The translations under genes were made by a program, and so were the position numbers. A stretch of 64,000 nucleotides of DNA. Origin: Hymenobacter duratus. Lineage in GTDB: Bacteria > Bacteroidota > Bacteroidia > Cytophagales > Hymenobacteraceae. The number at the start of each line of letters is the position of its first letter. The stretch's first letter is position 1. Where the stretch lies: positions 62,001 through 126,000 of the forward strand of contig NZ_JACWZZ010000004.1 in the NCBI RefSeq assembly GCF_014698995.1. The letters are read 5' to 3'. Below, piece after piece: positions 25,515-34,470 of the stretch. A model generated the notes under the pieces. That model searched no databases. It saw nothing but the letters and a program-made list of their open reading frames with translations, and had not been told where the DNA came from.

Positions 25515-25718
25515 ATGACAGCAGCCGGTACCACCAGTCCGCCTTTCAGCCCTCTCTCCCGGCAGCACCGCGCCTGGATTGCGCTTTACTCCCTGGATTC
25601 TTATCACCGTAAACGGGAGGAAGTCCTGCGAGTCAACGACATTACCGAGGAAGACCTGCAGGAATTTGAGGAAAGCTGGCTAAAGCTGCGTTGCCGGCCG
25701 GCTGGAGTCGTGCGCTAG
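25515..25718 (+). CDS. Small hypothetical protein
   Basis: A 67-residue protein with a charged, helix-prone body (RQHRAWIALYSLDSYHRKRE, DITEEDLQEFEESWLKLR). It is preceded by an AT-rich stretch (25430-25500) that may be its promoter region. Its stop TAG shares the CTAG at 25715-25718 with the stop of the convergent aminotransferase. No family recognised; coding potential is plausible from composition and the contrast with the flank. Confidence 0.5.
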   Translation: MTAAGTTSPPFSPLSRQHRAWIALYSLDSYHRKREEVLRVNDITEEDLQEFEESWLKLRCRPAGVVR

Positions 25719-26539
25719 TGCCAGCGCTCAGCCTGCAGCAGGTGTTGCAGCAGCGGATGCGCGGAGGAGTAGCGCGATGTACCTAATTGCTGCACCACTC
25801 TGATGCCGGCCACATTTGCCGTGAATACAGTTTCTGCTTGCTGCAGTTCGTCTGGGTGGCATTGCACCTGCTGCGCGGGCAGGCCCAATTGACGGGCCAC
25901 CTGCAGCAAATGCGCCCGCCGTACGCCGGCCACGCAGCCGGTTTCCAAAGCCGGCGTGAACAGCTGCCCATCCCGGACCCAGAATACCGCAGCCGCTACG
26001 CCTTCCGCCACGTGGCCGGCTGCATCCAGCAGCAACAGTTCGTCGAGGCCGCGCTGCTGCCGCTCGCGCGCCGCCAGCACGTAGGTCAGGGCGTTGGGGC
26101 CTTTGCAGAACGATACTGCGGATAGCTGCGTGCGCACGGTTTCGGCAAAGCCGCAGGACGTTATCGGAGTATCATGCGGCTGAAAGGGCTGACTGGTCGC
26201 CAACCACTCGGCCGCATCGGTTTCGGGAGCGTACAGGCCGCCGCCGCTACGCCACAGCTGCAGCCGGACGCGGTACTCAGCCGAAAAGGAAGTCTGAGCC
26301 GCTATAAGCCCACCCAGCGTTACCTTCAGCGCCTCGGCAGTAGCCAGCGCGGCCGGCAGCGTCAGGCCCAGCACAGCAGCGGCCTGCTGCATGCGGGCCA
26401 GGTGGTACGGCAGGTACCGCACCGTGCCGGCCGCCCACACCATCGTTTCGAAAAACCCATCGTTGAAAAACAGGCCCCGATTGGGTAGCGGCAGCGCAAA
26501 CCCGGTATCTGAGTGCAGTTGGCCGTTGAAAAGAAGCAT
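25715..26539 (-). CDS. Class IV aminotransferase / 4-amino-4-deoxychorismate lyase-like
   Basis: A 274-residue PLP enzyme of fold type IV. NRGLFFNDGFFETMVWAAGT near the start, the catalytic Lys in SFCKGPNALTYVLAAR, ERQQRGLDELLLLDAAGHVAEG, and TPALETGCVAGVRR are the expected landmarks. The family covers branched-chain aminotransferase, D-amino acid aminotransferase and aminodeoxychorismate lyase (PabC); length fits any of these and PabC seems the best guess, but no pabA/B gene is nearby. Confidence 0.85.
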   Translation of the reverse strand: MLLFNGQLHSDTGFALPLPNRGLFFNDGFFETMVWAAGTVRYLPYHLARMQQAAAVLGLTLPAALATAEALKVTLGGLIAAQTSFSAEYRVRLQLWRSGGGLYAPETDAAEWLATSQPFQPHDTPITSCGFAETVRTQLSAVSFCKGPNALTYVLAARERQQRGLDELLLLDAAGHVAEGVAAAVFWVRDGQLFTPALETGCVAGVRRAHLLQVARQLGLPAQQVQCHPDELQQAETVFTANVAGIRVVQQLGTSRYSSAHPLLQHLLQAERWH

Positions 26540-26632
26540 AGCTGTTGGAGGCTGGTTGTCGGTCGGTAATTGCTGGCTTTGGGCTATACCTCATGTGGCC
26601 AAACTGACAACCAACGAGCAGCCTACAACTCT

Positions 26633-27769
26633 CTACACAAGTACAAACCGCTTGCCGGGCAGGGCTTTCACCAGACTCCGGAATTCCAACCCGAGCAGGA
26701 GCGAGGCAGTGGTATGAATGGGCAGCTGGGCTTTCCAGGCCAGATTATCGAGGTGCTCCTCGCGGCCCGGCGCGGCCTGCAGCACCGTAACCAGCTGAAA
26801 TTCTTCGGGACTGAAATCCAGCGCGTCGTAAACGGCCGGACTTTTGGGCTTGCCGGTCAGGTGCAGAGCCAGGTCCCAGTTGAGTAGCTGCTCGATGTCC
26901 TGTGGCTCGGAGTAAAGCGCGGCGCGGTTGGCTTTGATAAGCTCGTGGCAGCCTTCGGACGCCGGAGAGCCCAGTGGGCCGGGCACGGCCAGCACGTCCC
27001 GGTCGTAGCCCTGGGCCAAGTCGGCCGTTATCAGGGCGCCGCCTTTGCGGGCCGCTTCTACTACCACAGTTCCGTCCGAGAGACCCGCAATAATCCGGTT
27101 ACGAGCCGGGAAGTTGTACTTGTCGGGCGGGGTGCCGAAGGCGAATTCCGTGAGCAAACCGCCCTGCGTGAGCATTTTTTCGGCGGTTTTGCGGTGGGCG
27201 TGGGGGTAAAGCACATCCAGCCCCGTGGCCATCACGCCCACTGTTTCCAAGCCTTCCTGCAACGCCGCCCGGTGCGCCGCAATGTCAATGCCGTAGGCCA
27301 GCCCGCTCACAATCAGGGGCCGATGCGAGGCGACTCCGCTTACTATGCGTTCTGTTTGCTCGCGGCCGTAGTCGGTGGCTTGGCGCGTGCCTACTATGGC
27401 CAGGGTTTTAGCTTGATTCAGATCAGCAGTGCCCTGGTAGTAGAGCAGAGTAGGTGCATCGGGCAGTTGCTTGAGCCGGGCTGGGAAGTACTTGCTGGTG
27501 TAAAACAGCAACTGCACACCTTCCTTTTCGGCTTTGCGAATGGAGTCTTCCGCCTGCTTTAGCGCTTTGGTGCGGTCTGCGCCAGTCAGGATAGCCTCGG
27601 TAGCCGGCCCGATACCCGGAATCTTGCGCAGCTTACCCGGCGGCAGGTGCAGCACGTTCCGGGCCGAGCCCCCGTAGCTCATCAGCTGCCGCGTCAGCTG
27701 CGGCCCGATGTTAGGAAAAAGCGTTAGGGCGACTTCGTGGAGCAGTAGTTCGTTGGTAGAAATGGGCAT
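26633..27769 (-). CDS. dprA: DNA-processing protein DprA
   Basis: A 378-residue protein. An N-terminal SAM/HhH-like part (residues 1-75, LTLFPNIGPQLTRQLMSYGG, RKIPGIGPAT) precedes the Rossmann-like DprA core with LAIVGTRQATDYGREQTERI, SGLAYGIDIAAHRAAL, PHAHRKTAEKML and FPARNRIIAGLSDGTVVVEA. The C-terminal winged-helix part is about 310-378. DprA loads RecA on incoming single-stranded DNA in natural transformation. Genes for DNA uptake are not in this window. Confidence 0.95.
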   Translation of the reverse strand: MPISTNELLLHEVALTLFPNIGPQLTRQLMSYGGSARNVLHLPPGKLRKIPGIGPATEAILTGADRTKALKQAEDSIRKAEKEGVQLLFYTSKYFPARLKQLPDAPTLLYYQGTADLNQAKTLAIVGTRQATDYGREQTERIVSGVASHRPLIVSGLAYGIDIAAHRAALQEGLETVGVMATGLDVLYPHAHRKTAEKMLTQGGLLTEFAFGTPPDKYNFPARNRIIAGLSDGTVVVEAARKGGALITADLAQGYDRDVLAVPGPLGSPASEGCHELIKANRAALYSEPQDIEQLLNWDLALHLTGKPKSPAVYDALDFSPEEFQLVTVLQAAPGREEHLDNLAWKAQLPIHTTASLLLGLEFRSLVKALPGKRFVLV

Positions 27770-27814
27770 GGATAGAATAAGAATAGGCGAAAAGATTAGA
27801 ATATAATTGAAAAT

Positions 27815-28084
27815 CTATAAGCTGCTCAACGCAACAAGAAGCACTGTAATGGGCAGCAAACCAATTACAATCCCAATGGCTGCCGCCCGGCGCCGTTTCC
27901 GCCAGAAGTAGCCGCTTAGTCCTGTCCCACCCAAAAGCAATAATAGAATGGTATTGAACGCGCCAAAGATGCCGTCGTGCCTGGTAAGATACAAGCAAAC
28001 AAACTCCACGCCCACGGTTACTCCAAAGCCTGCCAGACCCTGACCAACCGATACCACCCACTGACTACGTAAAGCTAGCTTCAT
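27815..28084 (-). CDS. Small membrane protein, unknown function
   Basis: An 89-residue protein with three hydrophobic segments (VVSVGQGLAGFGVTVGVEFV, FNTILLLLLGGTGLSGYF, IGIVIGLLPITVLLVALS) and a basic cluster WRKRRRAAA between the last two. Its ATG overlaps the TAA stop of the MerR gene by one base, so the two are translationally coupled and read leftwards. Lower GC than neighbours. No family recognised. Confidence 0.7.
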   Translation of the reverse strand: MKLALRSQWVVSVGQGLAGFGVTVGVEFVCLYLTRHDGIFGAFNTILLLLLGGTGLSGYFWRKRRRAAAIGIVIGLLPITVLLVALSSL

Positions 28085-28446
28085 TACCCCTGCTGCGCCT
28101 TGCCAATGGCGTCTAGCTCCTTTTTCATGGTCACCATGAACTTGCGGACTTTCTCTAGGCTCTGAATCACGTCTATTTTTTCCTTAAGCTGGGGACCTTT
28201 CTGCTTGAGCATGTCGCGGGCACCCGGAATGGTGTAGCCGCGCTCCTTCACCAGATGATAGATGGTGCGGAAAATGTCTACGTCCTGAGGTGTGTAGAGG
28301 CGGTTGCCCTTCTTGCTTTTGCGCGGCCGCAGCTCCTCAAACTCGGTTTCCCAGAACCGGATCAGCGACGGGGCCACATTGAACTGCGCGGCTACTTCGC
28401 CAATGGTGAAGTACTGCTTCTCGATGTCGCGCTCTTTGTAGGGCAT
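28084..28446 (-). CDS. MerR family transcriptional regulator
   Basis: A 120-residue protein starting MPYKERDIEKQYFTIGEVA. Residues 12-80 are a MerR winged helix (FTIGEVAAQFNVAPSLIRFW, RLYTPQDVDIFRTIYHLVKE), and the C-terminal helix QKGPQLKEKIDVIQSLEKVR gives dimerisation. No Cys or effector domain is present, so it is not a metal sensor. This short type is conserved in Bacteroidota. It is co-transcribed with the small membrane protein, overlapping by one base. Confidence 0.9.
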   Translation of the reverse strand: MPYKERDIEKQYFTIGEVAAQFNVAPSLIRFWETEFEELRPRKSKKGNRLYTPQDVDIFRTIYHLVKERGYTIPGARDMLKQKGPQLKEKIDVIQSLEKVRKFMVTMKKELDAIGKAQQG

Positions 28447-28538
28447 GGGGGCAGGCAGTAGCGCGAACCGGAGGAAGACGTAAGTCACGCTTCAGTTTCG
28501 CGGATGGTGAATCAATACTCGTTTTTGGCTGGAGAAGC

Positions 28539-28558
28539 CGCGAAGCTCGAGCTTCGCG
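28539..28558. repeat. Perfect 20-bp palindrome
   Basis: CGCGAAGCTCGAGCTTCGCG reads the same on both strands. It lies between divergent merR and alaS, 30 nt upstream of the alaS -7 element, so it could be an operator or a repeat fragment. Confidence 0.7.
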
Positions 28559-28587
28559 TGACATTTCTCACTTCTATCAAAGTCGGC

Positions 28588-28595
28588 TAACTTTG
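28588..28595 (+). promoter_or_regulatory. Putative -7 element of alaS
   Basis: TAACTTTG fits the TAnnTTTG -7 consensus of Bacteroidota. Transcription would start near 28602, leaving a leader of about 115 nt before the alaS ATG at 28718. The -33 part is weak. Confidence 0.5.
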
Positions 28596-28717
28596 CCCGA
28601 AGCGCTTTTCCACCGGAAAGGCGAAAAGTAACCAAAATACCGGCCGCCGCCAATTTGGAGCGGTCCGGTTTCCACTGAACCTCCCAACTCACCAGCCACG
28701 GGCCTGGTGTTCCGCTT

Positions 28718-31399
28718 ATGTCACTCCCTACCGCCAGCCACGTCCGCCAGCAGTTCCTGGATTTCTTCGCTTCCAAAGGCCACCACATCGTGCCCTCGGC
28801 GCCCATTGTGGTGAAGGACGACCCGACGCTGCTGTTCATCAACTCGGGCATGGCCCCGTTCAAAGACTACTTCCTCGGCAACAAGCCCGCCCCCTTCAAG
28901 CGCATTGCCGACACCCAGAAGTGCCTGCGCGTATCGGGCAAGCACAACGACCTGGAAGAGGTAGGCTACGACACGTATCACCACACCATGTTCGAGATGC
29001 TCGGCAACTGGTCGTTTGGTGATTACTTCAAGAAAGACGCCATTGCCTGGGCCTGGGAACTGCTCACGGAGGTATACAAGCTGCCGAAAGACCGCCTCTA
29101 CGTGACCTACTTTGAGGGCGACGCCGGCGACAAACTGGCAGCTGACACCGAGACGCAAGACCTGTGGCGCCAGTACACCACCGACGACCGGATTCTGCCC
29201 GGCAACAAGAAGGATAACTTCTGGGAAATGGGCGATACGGGCCCTTGCGGACCCTGCACCGAAATCCACATCGACCTGCGCGACGAGGCCGAGGTGGCTC
29301 AGAAATCGGGTCGTGAGCTGGTAAACGCCGACCATCCGCAGGTGGTGGAGGTGTGGAACAACGTGTTTATGGAGTTTCAGCGCCTCGCCGACAAAAGCCT
29401 GGTGAAGCTGCCCGCCCAGCACGTAGATACCGGCATGGGCTTCGAGCGCCTGATGATGGCCGTATCGGGCGTGAAGTCGAACTACGACACCGACGTGTTT
29501 CAGCCGCTCATCCAGTTCATTGCCACGGAAGTAGGCCTGAAGTACCACGGCACGGCCCCGGCCACTGTAAACGACCAGCCCGCTACTGAAAACGAGAAAA
29601 CGGACATTGCCATCCGCGTTATTGCCGACCACATTCGCACCATCAGCTTCACCATTGCCGATGGTCAGCTGCCTAGCAACGTGAAGGCGGGCTACGTGAT
29701 TCGTCGGATTCTGCGCCGCGCCGTGCGCTACGCGTTTTCGTCGCTGGGTCAGAAGCAGCCCTTCCTCTACAAGATTGTGCCCATCCTGGCCGACCAGATG
29801 CGCAACATTTTCCCCGAGTTGAAAGCGCAGCAGCAGTTTGTGCAGCGCGTGATTGAGGAGGAAGAAATTGCCTTCCTCAAGACGTTGGAAAACGGCCTGC
29901 GCCGCTTGGAAACGCTGGAAGAAGGCTTCCGCCAAAACGGCAACCGCATCGATGGCAAAACCGCTTTCGAACTGTCGGATACCTTCGGCTTCCCGCTTGA
30001 CCTCACCGCCCTCATCGCCCGCGAAAAAGGCCTGACGGTGGACGAAGAAGGCTTCAAGAAAGAGCTGGATGCCCAGAAAAACCGCTCGCGCAACGCCCAG
30101 GAGGCCGAGCAAAGCGACTGGACCATCGTGCGCGAGTCGGAAGAGCAGCCGGCTTTCGTGGGCTACGATCAGGAGGAGGCCCCGGCCCGCATCCTGCGTT
30201 ACCGCCGCACCGACCGCAAAGGCAAAACCGAGTATCAGGTGGTGCTCGACCAGACGCCGTTCTACGCCGAATCGGGCGGACAGATTGGTGACACCGGCTA
30301 CCTGGAGTCGCCGCTGAGCAAAGTGCGTGTGCTGGACACCAAGAAGGAAAACGACCTCATCGTGCACACGGTGCTGGAGCTGCCCGAGGATGTGGACGGC
30401 GAGTTTCTGGCCCGCTTCGACCACGCCCGCCGCTCCCAGATTCAGCGCAACCACACGGCCACGCACTTGCTGCAAGCCGCGCTGCGCGAAGTAGTTGGCT
30501 CGCACGTAGCTCAGAAAGGCTCGTTGGTAAATGAAAAGCTGCTGCGCTTCGACTTCAGCCACTTCACCAAAGTAACCGACGACCAGTTGCGCCAGGTAGA
30601 GACCCTAGTAAATGCCCGTATCCGTCAGCAAATCCCCTTGGATGAGCGCCGCAACGTGCCCATCGACGAAGCCAAAGGCCTGGGCGCTACCGCTCTGTTC
30701 GGCGAGAAGTACGGCGAATTCGTGCGCGTCATTACCTTCGACCGCGACTTCTCGGTGGAGCTTTGCGGCGGCACCCACGTGCGTACCACCGGCGACATCG
30801 GTTTCTTCAAAATCACCTCGGAAAGCGCGGTAGGGGCCGGTGTACGCCGCATTGAGGCCGTAACAGCTGAAGCGGCTGAAACCTTTGTGAACCAGCAATT
30901 GGAGCTTCTAGGCCAGGTGCGGGAAGCGCTGGGCAACCCGCAGCATCTCATTCCGAGCATCGAGAAGCAAACTGAAGAAATTGCTGGCCTACGCAAGCAG
31001 ATTGAGCAGTTTGCCCAGCAAAGCATTAATCAGCAGAAAGACCAGCTCGTAGGCCAGGTGAAACCGCTCAACGGCGTGAACTTCCTCGCTGCACAAGTGC
31101 AGGCCTCCTCTGCCGATGGCCTCAAGACCTTGGCCTTCAACCTGCGTCAGTCGGTACCAAATCTGGTGGCCGTGTTGGGCGCTGAAATTGATGGCAAGCC
31201 ACAACTCGCCGTAATGTTGGATGATGAGCTAGCCAAAGGCGGCAAGCTTAACGCCAGCACTTTGGTGCGCGAACTGGCCAAAGATATCCAAGGCGGCGGT
31301 GGCGGTCAGCCGTTCTTCGCTACGGCCGGTGGCAAAAACGTAGGCGGGCTGGGCGCGGCCATCGGCAAGGCCGAAGACTTGGTTTCGAAATCGTTGTAA
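28718..31399 (+). CDS. alaS: Alanine-tRNA ligase
   Basis: An 893-residue protein of typical length. The class II catalytic core (1-250) has SGMAPFKDYFLGNKPAPFKR and GNWSFGDYFKKDAIAWAWEL; the tRNA-binding part follows. The editing domain has the metal ligands in HTATH (near 582) and CGGTH (near 683), and the C-terminal DHHA1/C-Ala domain ends with GGGGGQPFFATAGGKN. It charges tRNA-Ala and clears Ser and Gly. Its own promoter and a leader precede it. Confidence 0.98.
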   Translation: MSLPTASHVRQQFLDFFASKGHHIVPSAPIVVKDDPTLLFINSGMAPFKDYFLGNKPAPFKRIADTQKCLRVSGKHNDLEEVGYDTYHHTMFEMLGNWSFGDYFKKDAIAWAWELLTEVYKLPKDRLYVTYFEGDAGDKLAADTETQDLWRQYTTDDRILPGNKKDNFWEMGDTGPCGPCTEIHIDLRDEAEVAQKSGRELVNADHPQVVEVWNNVFMEFQRLADKSLVKLPAQHVDTGMGFERLMMAVSGVKSNYDTDVFQPLIQFIATEVGLKYHGTAPATVNDQPATENEKTDIAIRVIADHIRTISFTIADGQLPSNVKAGYVIRRILRRAVRYAFSSLGQKQPFLYKIVPILADQMRNIFPELKAQQQFVQRVIEEEEIAFLKTLENGLRRLETLEEGFRQNGNRIDGKTAFELSDTFGFPLDLTALIAREKGLTVDEEGFKKELDAQKNRSRNAQEAEQSDWTIVRESEEQPAFVGYDQEEAPARILRYRRTDRKGKTEYQVVLDQTPFYAESGGQIGDTGYLESPLSKVRVLDTKKENDLIVHTVLELPEDVDGEFLARFDHARRSQIQRNHTATHLLQAALREVVGSHVAQKGSLVNEKLLRFDFSHFTKVTDDQLRQVETLVNARIRQQIPLDERRNVPIDEAKGLGATALFGEKYGEFVRVITFDRDFSVELCGGTHVRTTGDIGFFKITSESAVGAGVRRIEAVTAEAAETFVNQQLELLGQVREALGNPQHLIPSIEKQTEEIAGLRKQIEQFAQQSINQQKDQLVGQVKPLNGVNFLAAQVQASSADGLKTLAFNLRQSVPNLVAVLGAEIDGKPQLAVMLDDELAKGGKLNASTLVRELAKDIQGGGGGQPFFATAGGKNVGGLGAAIGKAEDLVSKSL

Positions 31400-31463
31400 G
31401 TCAGAACATATAAGTGGTTTGGGAATGGAGGTGGCGTTGTGCCAACTAGTTCCTAATCAAGTT

Positions 31464-31524
31464 AAGGGCTACAACAACGGGGCCGGCTGCTCTTAGCGCA
31501 GCCGGCCCCGTTGTTGTAGCCCTT
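31464..31524. terminator. 27-bp perfect palindrome between convergent genes
   Basis: Arms 31464-31490 and 31498-31524 are perfect over 27 nt with a 7-nt loop and contain GGGGCCGGCTGC. It sits between alaS and the DUF885 gene. It lacks a clear T-run after the stem, so it may act as a structure-based terminator or be a repeat element. Confidence 0.6.
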
Positions 31525-31552
31525 ACTCGTGCCTGCAAGGCTTCGCGGAGCG

Positions 31553-33367
31553 TTAGGCTGTCGTTTTCTTTTCGGAGATATAGTTGTTCACTACCTGTTC
31601 CAGTACCTGCAGCGGCAAGGCTCCGTTCTTCAACACGACATCGTGGAAATCACGCAGGTCGAACTGTGGCCCCAATACTTGCCGGGCTCGTTCACGGAGT
31701 TCCAGGATTTTCAGCATGCCTACTTTGTAGGCACAAGCTTGGCCGGGCATCACAATGTACCGCTCCACTTCGGCCTCCACATCAGACTGAGCCATGCCCG
31801 TGGTGCGGCGCATGTAGCTGATAGCCTGCTCGCGGGTCCAGCGCTGGTCATGGAGCCCGGTGTCTACCACCAAGCGGGCGGCCCGGAATAGCTCGGCCCG
31901 CAGCCAGCCCAGCTTGTTATATGGGTCTTTTTCGAAGCCTAACTCCGAGGCCACCCGCTCGGCGTACAAGGCCCATCCTTCAGAATAAGCTGTAAAAGGC
32001 ACTACGGTGCGGAAGGTAGGCAACCCTTGCAGCTCCTGCGCAATGCCAATCTGGAAGTGGTGGCCCGGAATACCCTCATGATACGCCAAAGTGCGCATCC
32101 CGAATTTGGGTGTCGCCTTCACGTCGTAGAGGCTGGCGTAGAAGATGCCCGGGCGCGAACCGTCGAGTGCCGCGGGCTCATAATAGGCGCCGGCCGACGT
32201 TTTTTCCTTGAATACGGGCACCCGCTGCACCTTGAGGCGAGCCTTCGGGCGAATACGAAACGCGCTACCCAACCCCCGGTCTACTTCGGCTAGGATGCCT
32301 TGATAATCAGCCAGGATCTGGGCGCGGCCGCTGTCCGAGTCGGGGTATAGGAACCGGGCTTCTTCGCCCAGCCGTGCCATCGTCGGCCCCACGCTGTCGG
32401 CCCCGGGCACCTGCTCGGCTTGCAGAATGGCGCGCATTTCGGCCGTGATACGGGCCACTTCGCGCAAACCCAGCGAATGAATTTCGGCAGCGCTGAGGGT
32501 AGTGGTGGTGCTGCGCTGCAGGCAGTAGGCGTAGTAGGCTTTGCCGTCCGGAAACTTCCATACGCCCGCGTCATTGGTCGAGCGAGGGCGCAACGCTGTA
32601 AAGTAGGTTATCAGTTGGCGATAGGCGGGATACACGCTGCCTTGAATATGCCGTTTGGCCTCAGCCAGCACCTCGGCCCGAGCGGCCGGGTCAAGGTCTG
32701 CGACTTTTTCCATCTTCTCGGCCAGCGACGTATAGAGAATGTTCTGCTCCGGCTGCTGCGCCACAAAAGCCGACATTTCAGCCAGCACCTTATCAATCAC
32801 GAAAGTAGGCGGCACTACGCCGCGCTGCTCCCGAATTTTCAGGCCTTCCAGCACCTGCGCGAACTTGAGGCGCACGGCCGCCAGCCGCTCGTTGTAGTAG
32901 TCCGCGTCGCGGCGGTTACGTACTTGGTGCACGTTGGCCATGAAGCTCGGAAACTCGTTTTGCACCCCAAACAGCTGATTGACGGGGTAGTTGTGGTGGC
33001 GGAACGCTTCCCCGGCCGCCGCGTTGGCCATGTACCAATCGAGCACCTGGTAGTTGAGACGGTCCTGGCCCCGCATACCAGTGGTGTCGTAGCTGTGCAA
33101 AGTTGCCCGTGTTTCGCGCAGAAACTGAAACTGCCGGTTGGTCTCAGCCTCCGAGGCGTCGTCCAGCTTCCGGTTGTGCCCCTGAATACCCAGGCCTTCT
33201 ACCAGCCGCATCCGGGAAAGCAGTTCGGGCGAGTCGAAGGCGAATTTTACAAACACCTTCTCGTAAAAGGCCCGAATAAAGAAGGGTTTGAACCAAATGG
33301 TGTTGACAGCCAACACGGCCACTAGCAGCAGCACCGCCGCGAGTGTGCGAAGGATGATTTTTTTCAT
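31553..33367 (-). CDS. DUF885 family membrane-anchored metallopeptidase-like protein
   Basis: A 604-residue protein with an N-terminal hydrophobic helix (TLAAVLLLVAVLAVNTIWF) and the DUF885 body. The motif LAYHEGIPGHHFQIGIAQEL contains the HExxPGHH-like zinc site typical of the family, with a downstream Glu in TAYSEGWALYAERVASELG as third ligand. Length matches the family (about 550-600). Family members are related to carboxypeptidase M32-like peptidases; the substrate is unknown. The active site probably faces outside the cytoplasm. Confidence 0.9.
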   Translation of the reverse strand: MKKIILRTLAAVLLLVAVLAVNTIWFKPFFIRAFYEKVFVKFAFDSPELLSRMRLVEGLGIQGHNRKLDDASEAETNRQFQFLRETRATLHSYDTTGMRGQDRLNYQVLDWYMANAAAGEAFRHHNYPVNQLFGVQNEFPSFMANVHQVRNRRDADYYNERLAAVRLKFAQVLEGLKIREQRGVVPPTFVIDKVLAEMSAFVAQQPEQNILYTSLAEKMEKVADLDPAARAEVLAEAKRHIQGSVYPAYRQLITYFTALRPRSTNDAGVWKFPDGKAYYAYCLQRSTTTTLSAAEIHSLGLREVARITAEMRAILQAEQVPGADSVGPTMARLGEEARFLYPDSDSGRAQILADYQGILAEVDRGLGSAFRIRPKARLKVQRVPVFKEKTSAGAYYEPAALDGSRPGIFYASLYDVKATPKFGMRTLAYHEGIPGHHFQIGIAQELQGLPTFRTVVPFTAYSEGWALYAERVASELGFEKDPYNKLGWLRAELFRAARLVVDTGLHDQRWTREQAISYMRRTTGMAQSDVEAEVERYIVMPGQACAYKVGMLKILELRERARQVLGPQFDLRDFHDVVLKNGALPLQVLEQVVNNYISEKKTTA

Positions 33368-33512
33368 GTAGTATCTGGAATAGCAGGGTAGTTGAAACTG
33401 TATGCTATTTAACAGGTATATTCCACAATTCTTATATTATGTCCGGCTGCCGTGTAGCACCATGCAAGCCGGTAGGAGCGGCGGTGAGCAGCCATCAGCA
33501 ACTGGTACACCA

Positions 33513-34274
33513 ATGGAGCCACGCACGATTTCGGAAGTTATTTCGGCCCTCGACAGTATCGTGCAGCAGTGCCAGCAGCGGCGCGACCGGGCCGGCTACT
33601 TTGCGGCCCTGTACAAGCGCATGACCGTGGCAGTAGCGGAAGGCATTGCGGCCGGGGCGTTTGAAGACGGACCGCGCATGGAGCGGCTGGACGTGGCCTT
33701 TGCCCGGCGCTACCTGGCGGCCTGGCAGGCCTATCAACGAAAAGAGGAGTGCACTGCTGCCTGGAAATATGCCTTCGATGGGCGCGGAAACCATGCCCTG
33801 ACCGTGCTCCAGCATCTGGTGCTGGGCATCAACACGCACATCAACCTCGACCTGGCTATTGCCGCCGCGTCCGTAGCACCGGGAACTCAGATTCAGGCCC
33901 TGCATACCGATTTCAACCGCATCAACGATGTCATCAGCTCCCTCATGGATGATGTGCAGCAGTGCTTGGAGCAGGTGTGGCTACCGATGCGCTGGCTTAA
34001 GCGTGTGGCCGCTACCCAGCAAACCGATGTGCTCAACTTCAGCATTGGCGCGGCGCGGAAGGCGGCCTGGGCCAATGCCACACTATTGGCCCACCTGCCG
34101 GCAGCGCAGCAGCAGCCACACATCCGGGCTATGGACAAAGCGGTGCATGCGCTAGCCCAGCGCATTGGCAGCCCGGGCTGGTGGTCGAAGGCGCTGCTGC
34201 AGCTTATCAGGGCAACGGAATACGAGGACGTGGCCCGCACCATTCGGCTGATTGACACAACAGTAGTCCGGTAA
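33513..34274 (+). CDS. DUF5995 family protein
   Basis: A 253-residue helical protein. The start at MEPRTISEVISALDSIV was chosen; an alternative ATG at 33462 would add 17 residues and the frame is open from 33402. Conserved-looking segments are YFAALYKRMTVAV, FEDGPRMERLDVAFARRYL, HLVLGINTHINLDLAIAA and HTDFNRINDVISSLMD. The HINLDLA motif is typical of DUF5995. Function unknown. It is divergent from the DUF885 gene. Confidence 0.8.
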   Translation: MEPRTISEVISALDSIVQQCQQRRDRAGYFAALYKRMTVAVAEGIAAGAFEDGPRMERLDVAFARRYLAAWQAYQRKEECTAAWKYAFDGRGNHALTVLQHLVLGINTHINLDLAIAAASVAPGTQIQALHTDFNRINDVISSLMDDVQQCLEQVWLPMRWLKRVAATQQTDVLNFSIGAARKAAWANATLLAHLPAAQQQPHIRAMDKAVHALAQRIGSPGWWSKALLQLIRATEYEDVARTIRLIDTTVVR

Positions 34275-34470
34275 AGCAGCAGGCTGTAGGCAGCGGTGTT
34301 GAAAGCCTTCTGTTGCCGCCTTCACCGCTACCCCGTGCTGGCGACTTTGCTCTAACCTATGGCGGCCATTCGCACGCCGTAAAGCTTTTATAAGGTCGGC
34401 CAGCAGGCAACTTTTCTCAGGCAGATAGTTTTAACTTGCAGCCCCGGCGGCCAACCCGCCCTATTTTTCC

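Noticed and set aside
28721..30562. 613-residue minus-strand open frame opposite alaS
   Set aside because: Shadow of alaS, which has all synthetase motifs.
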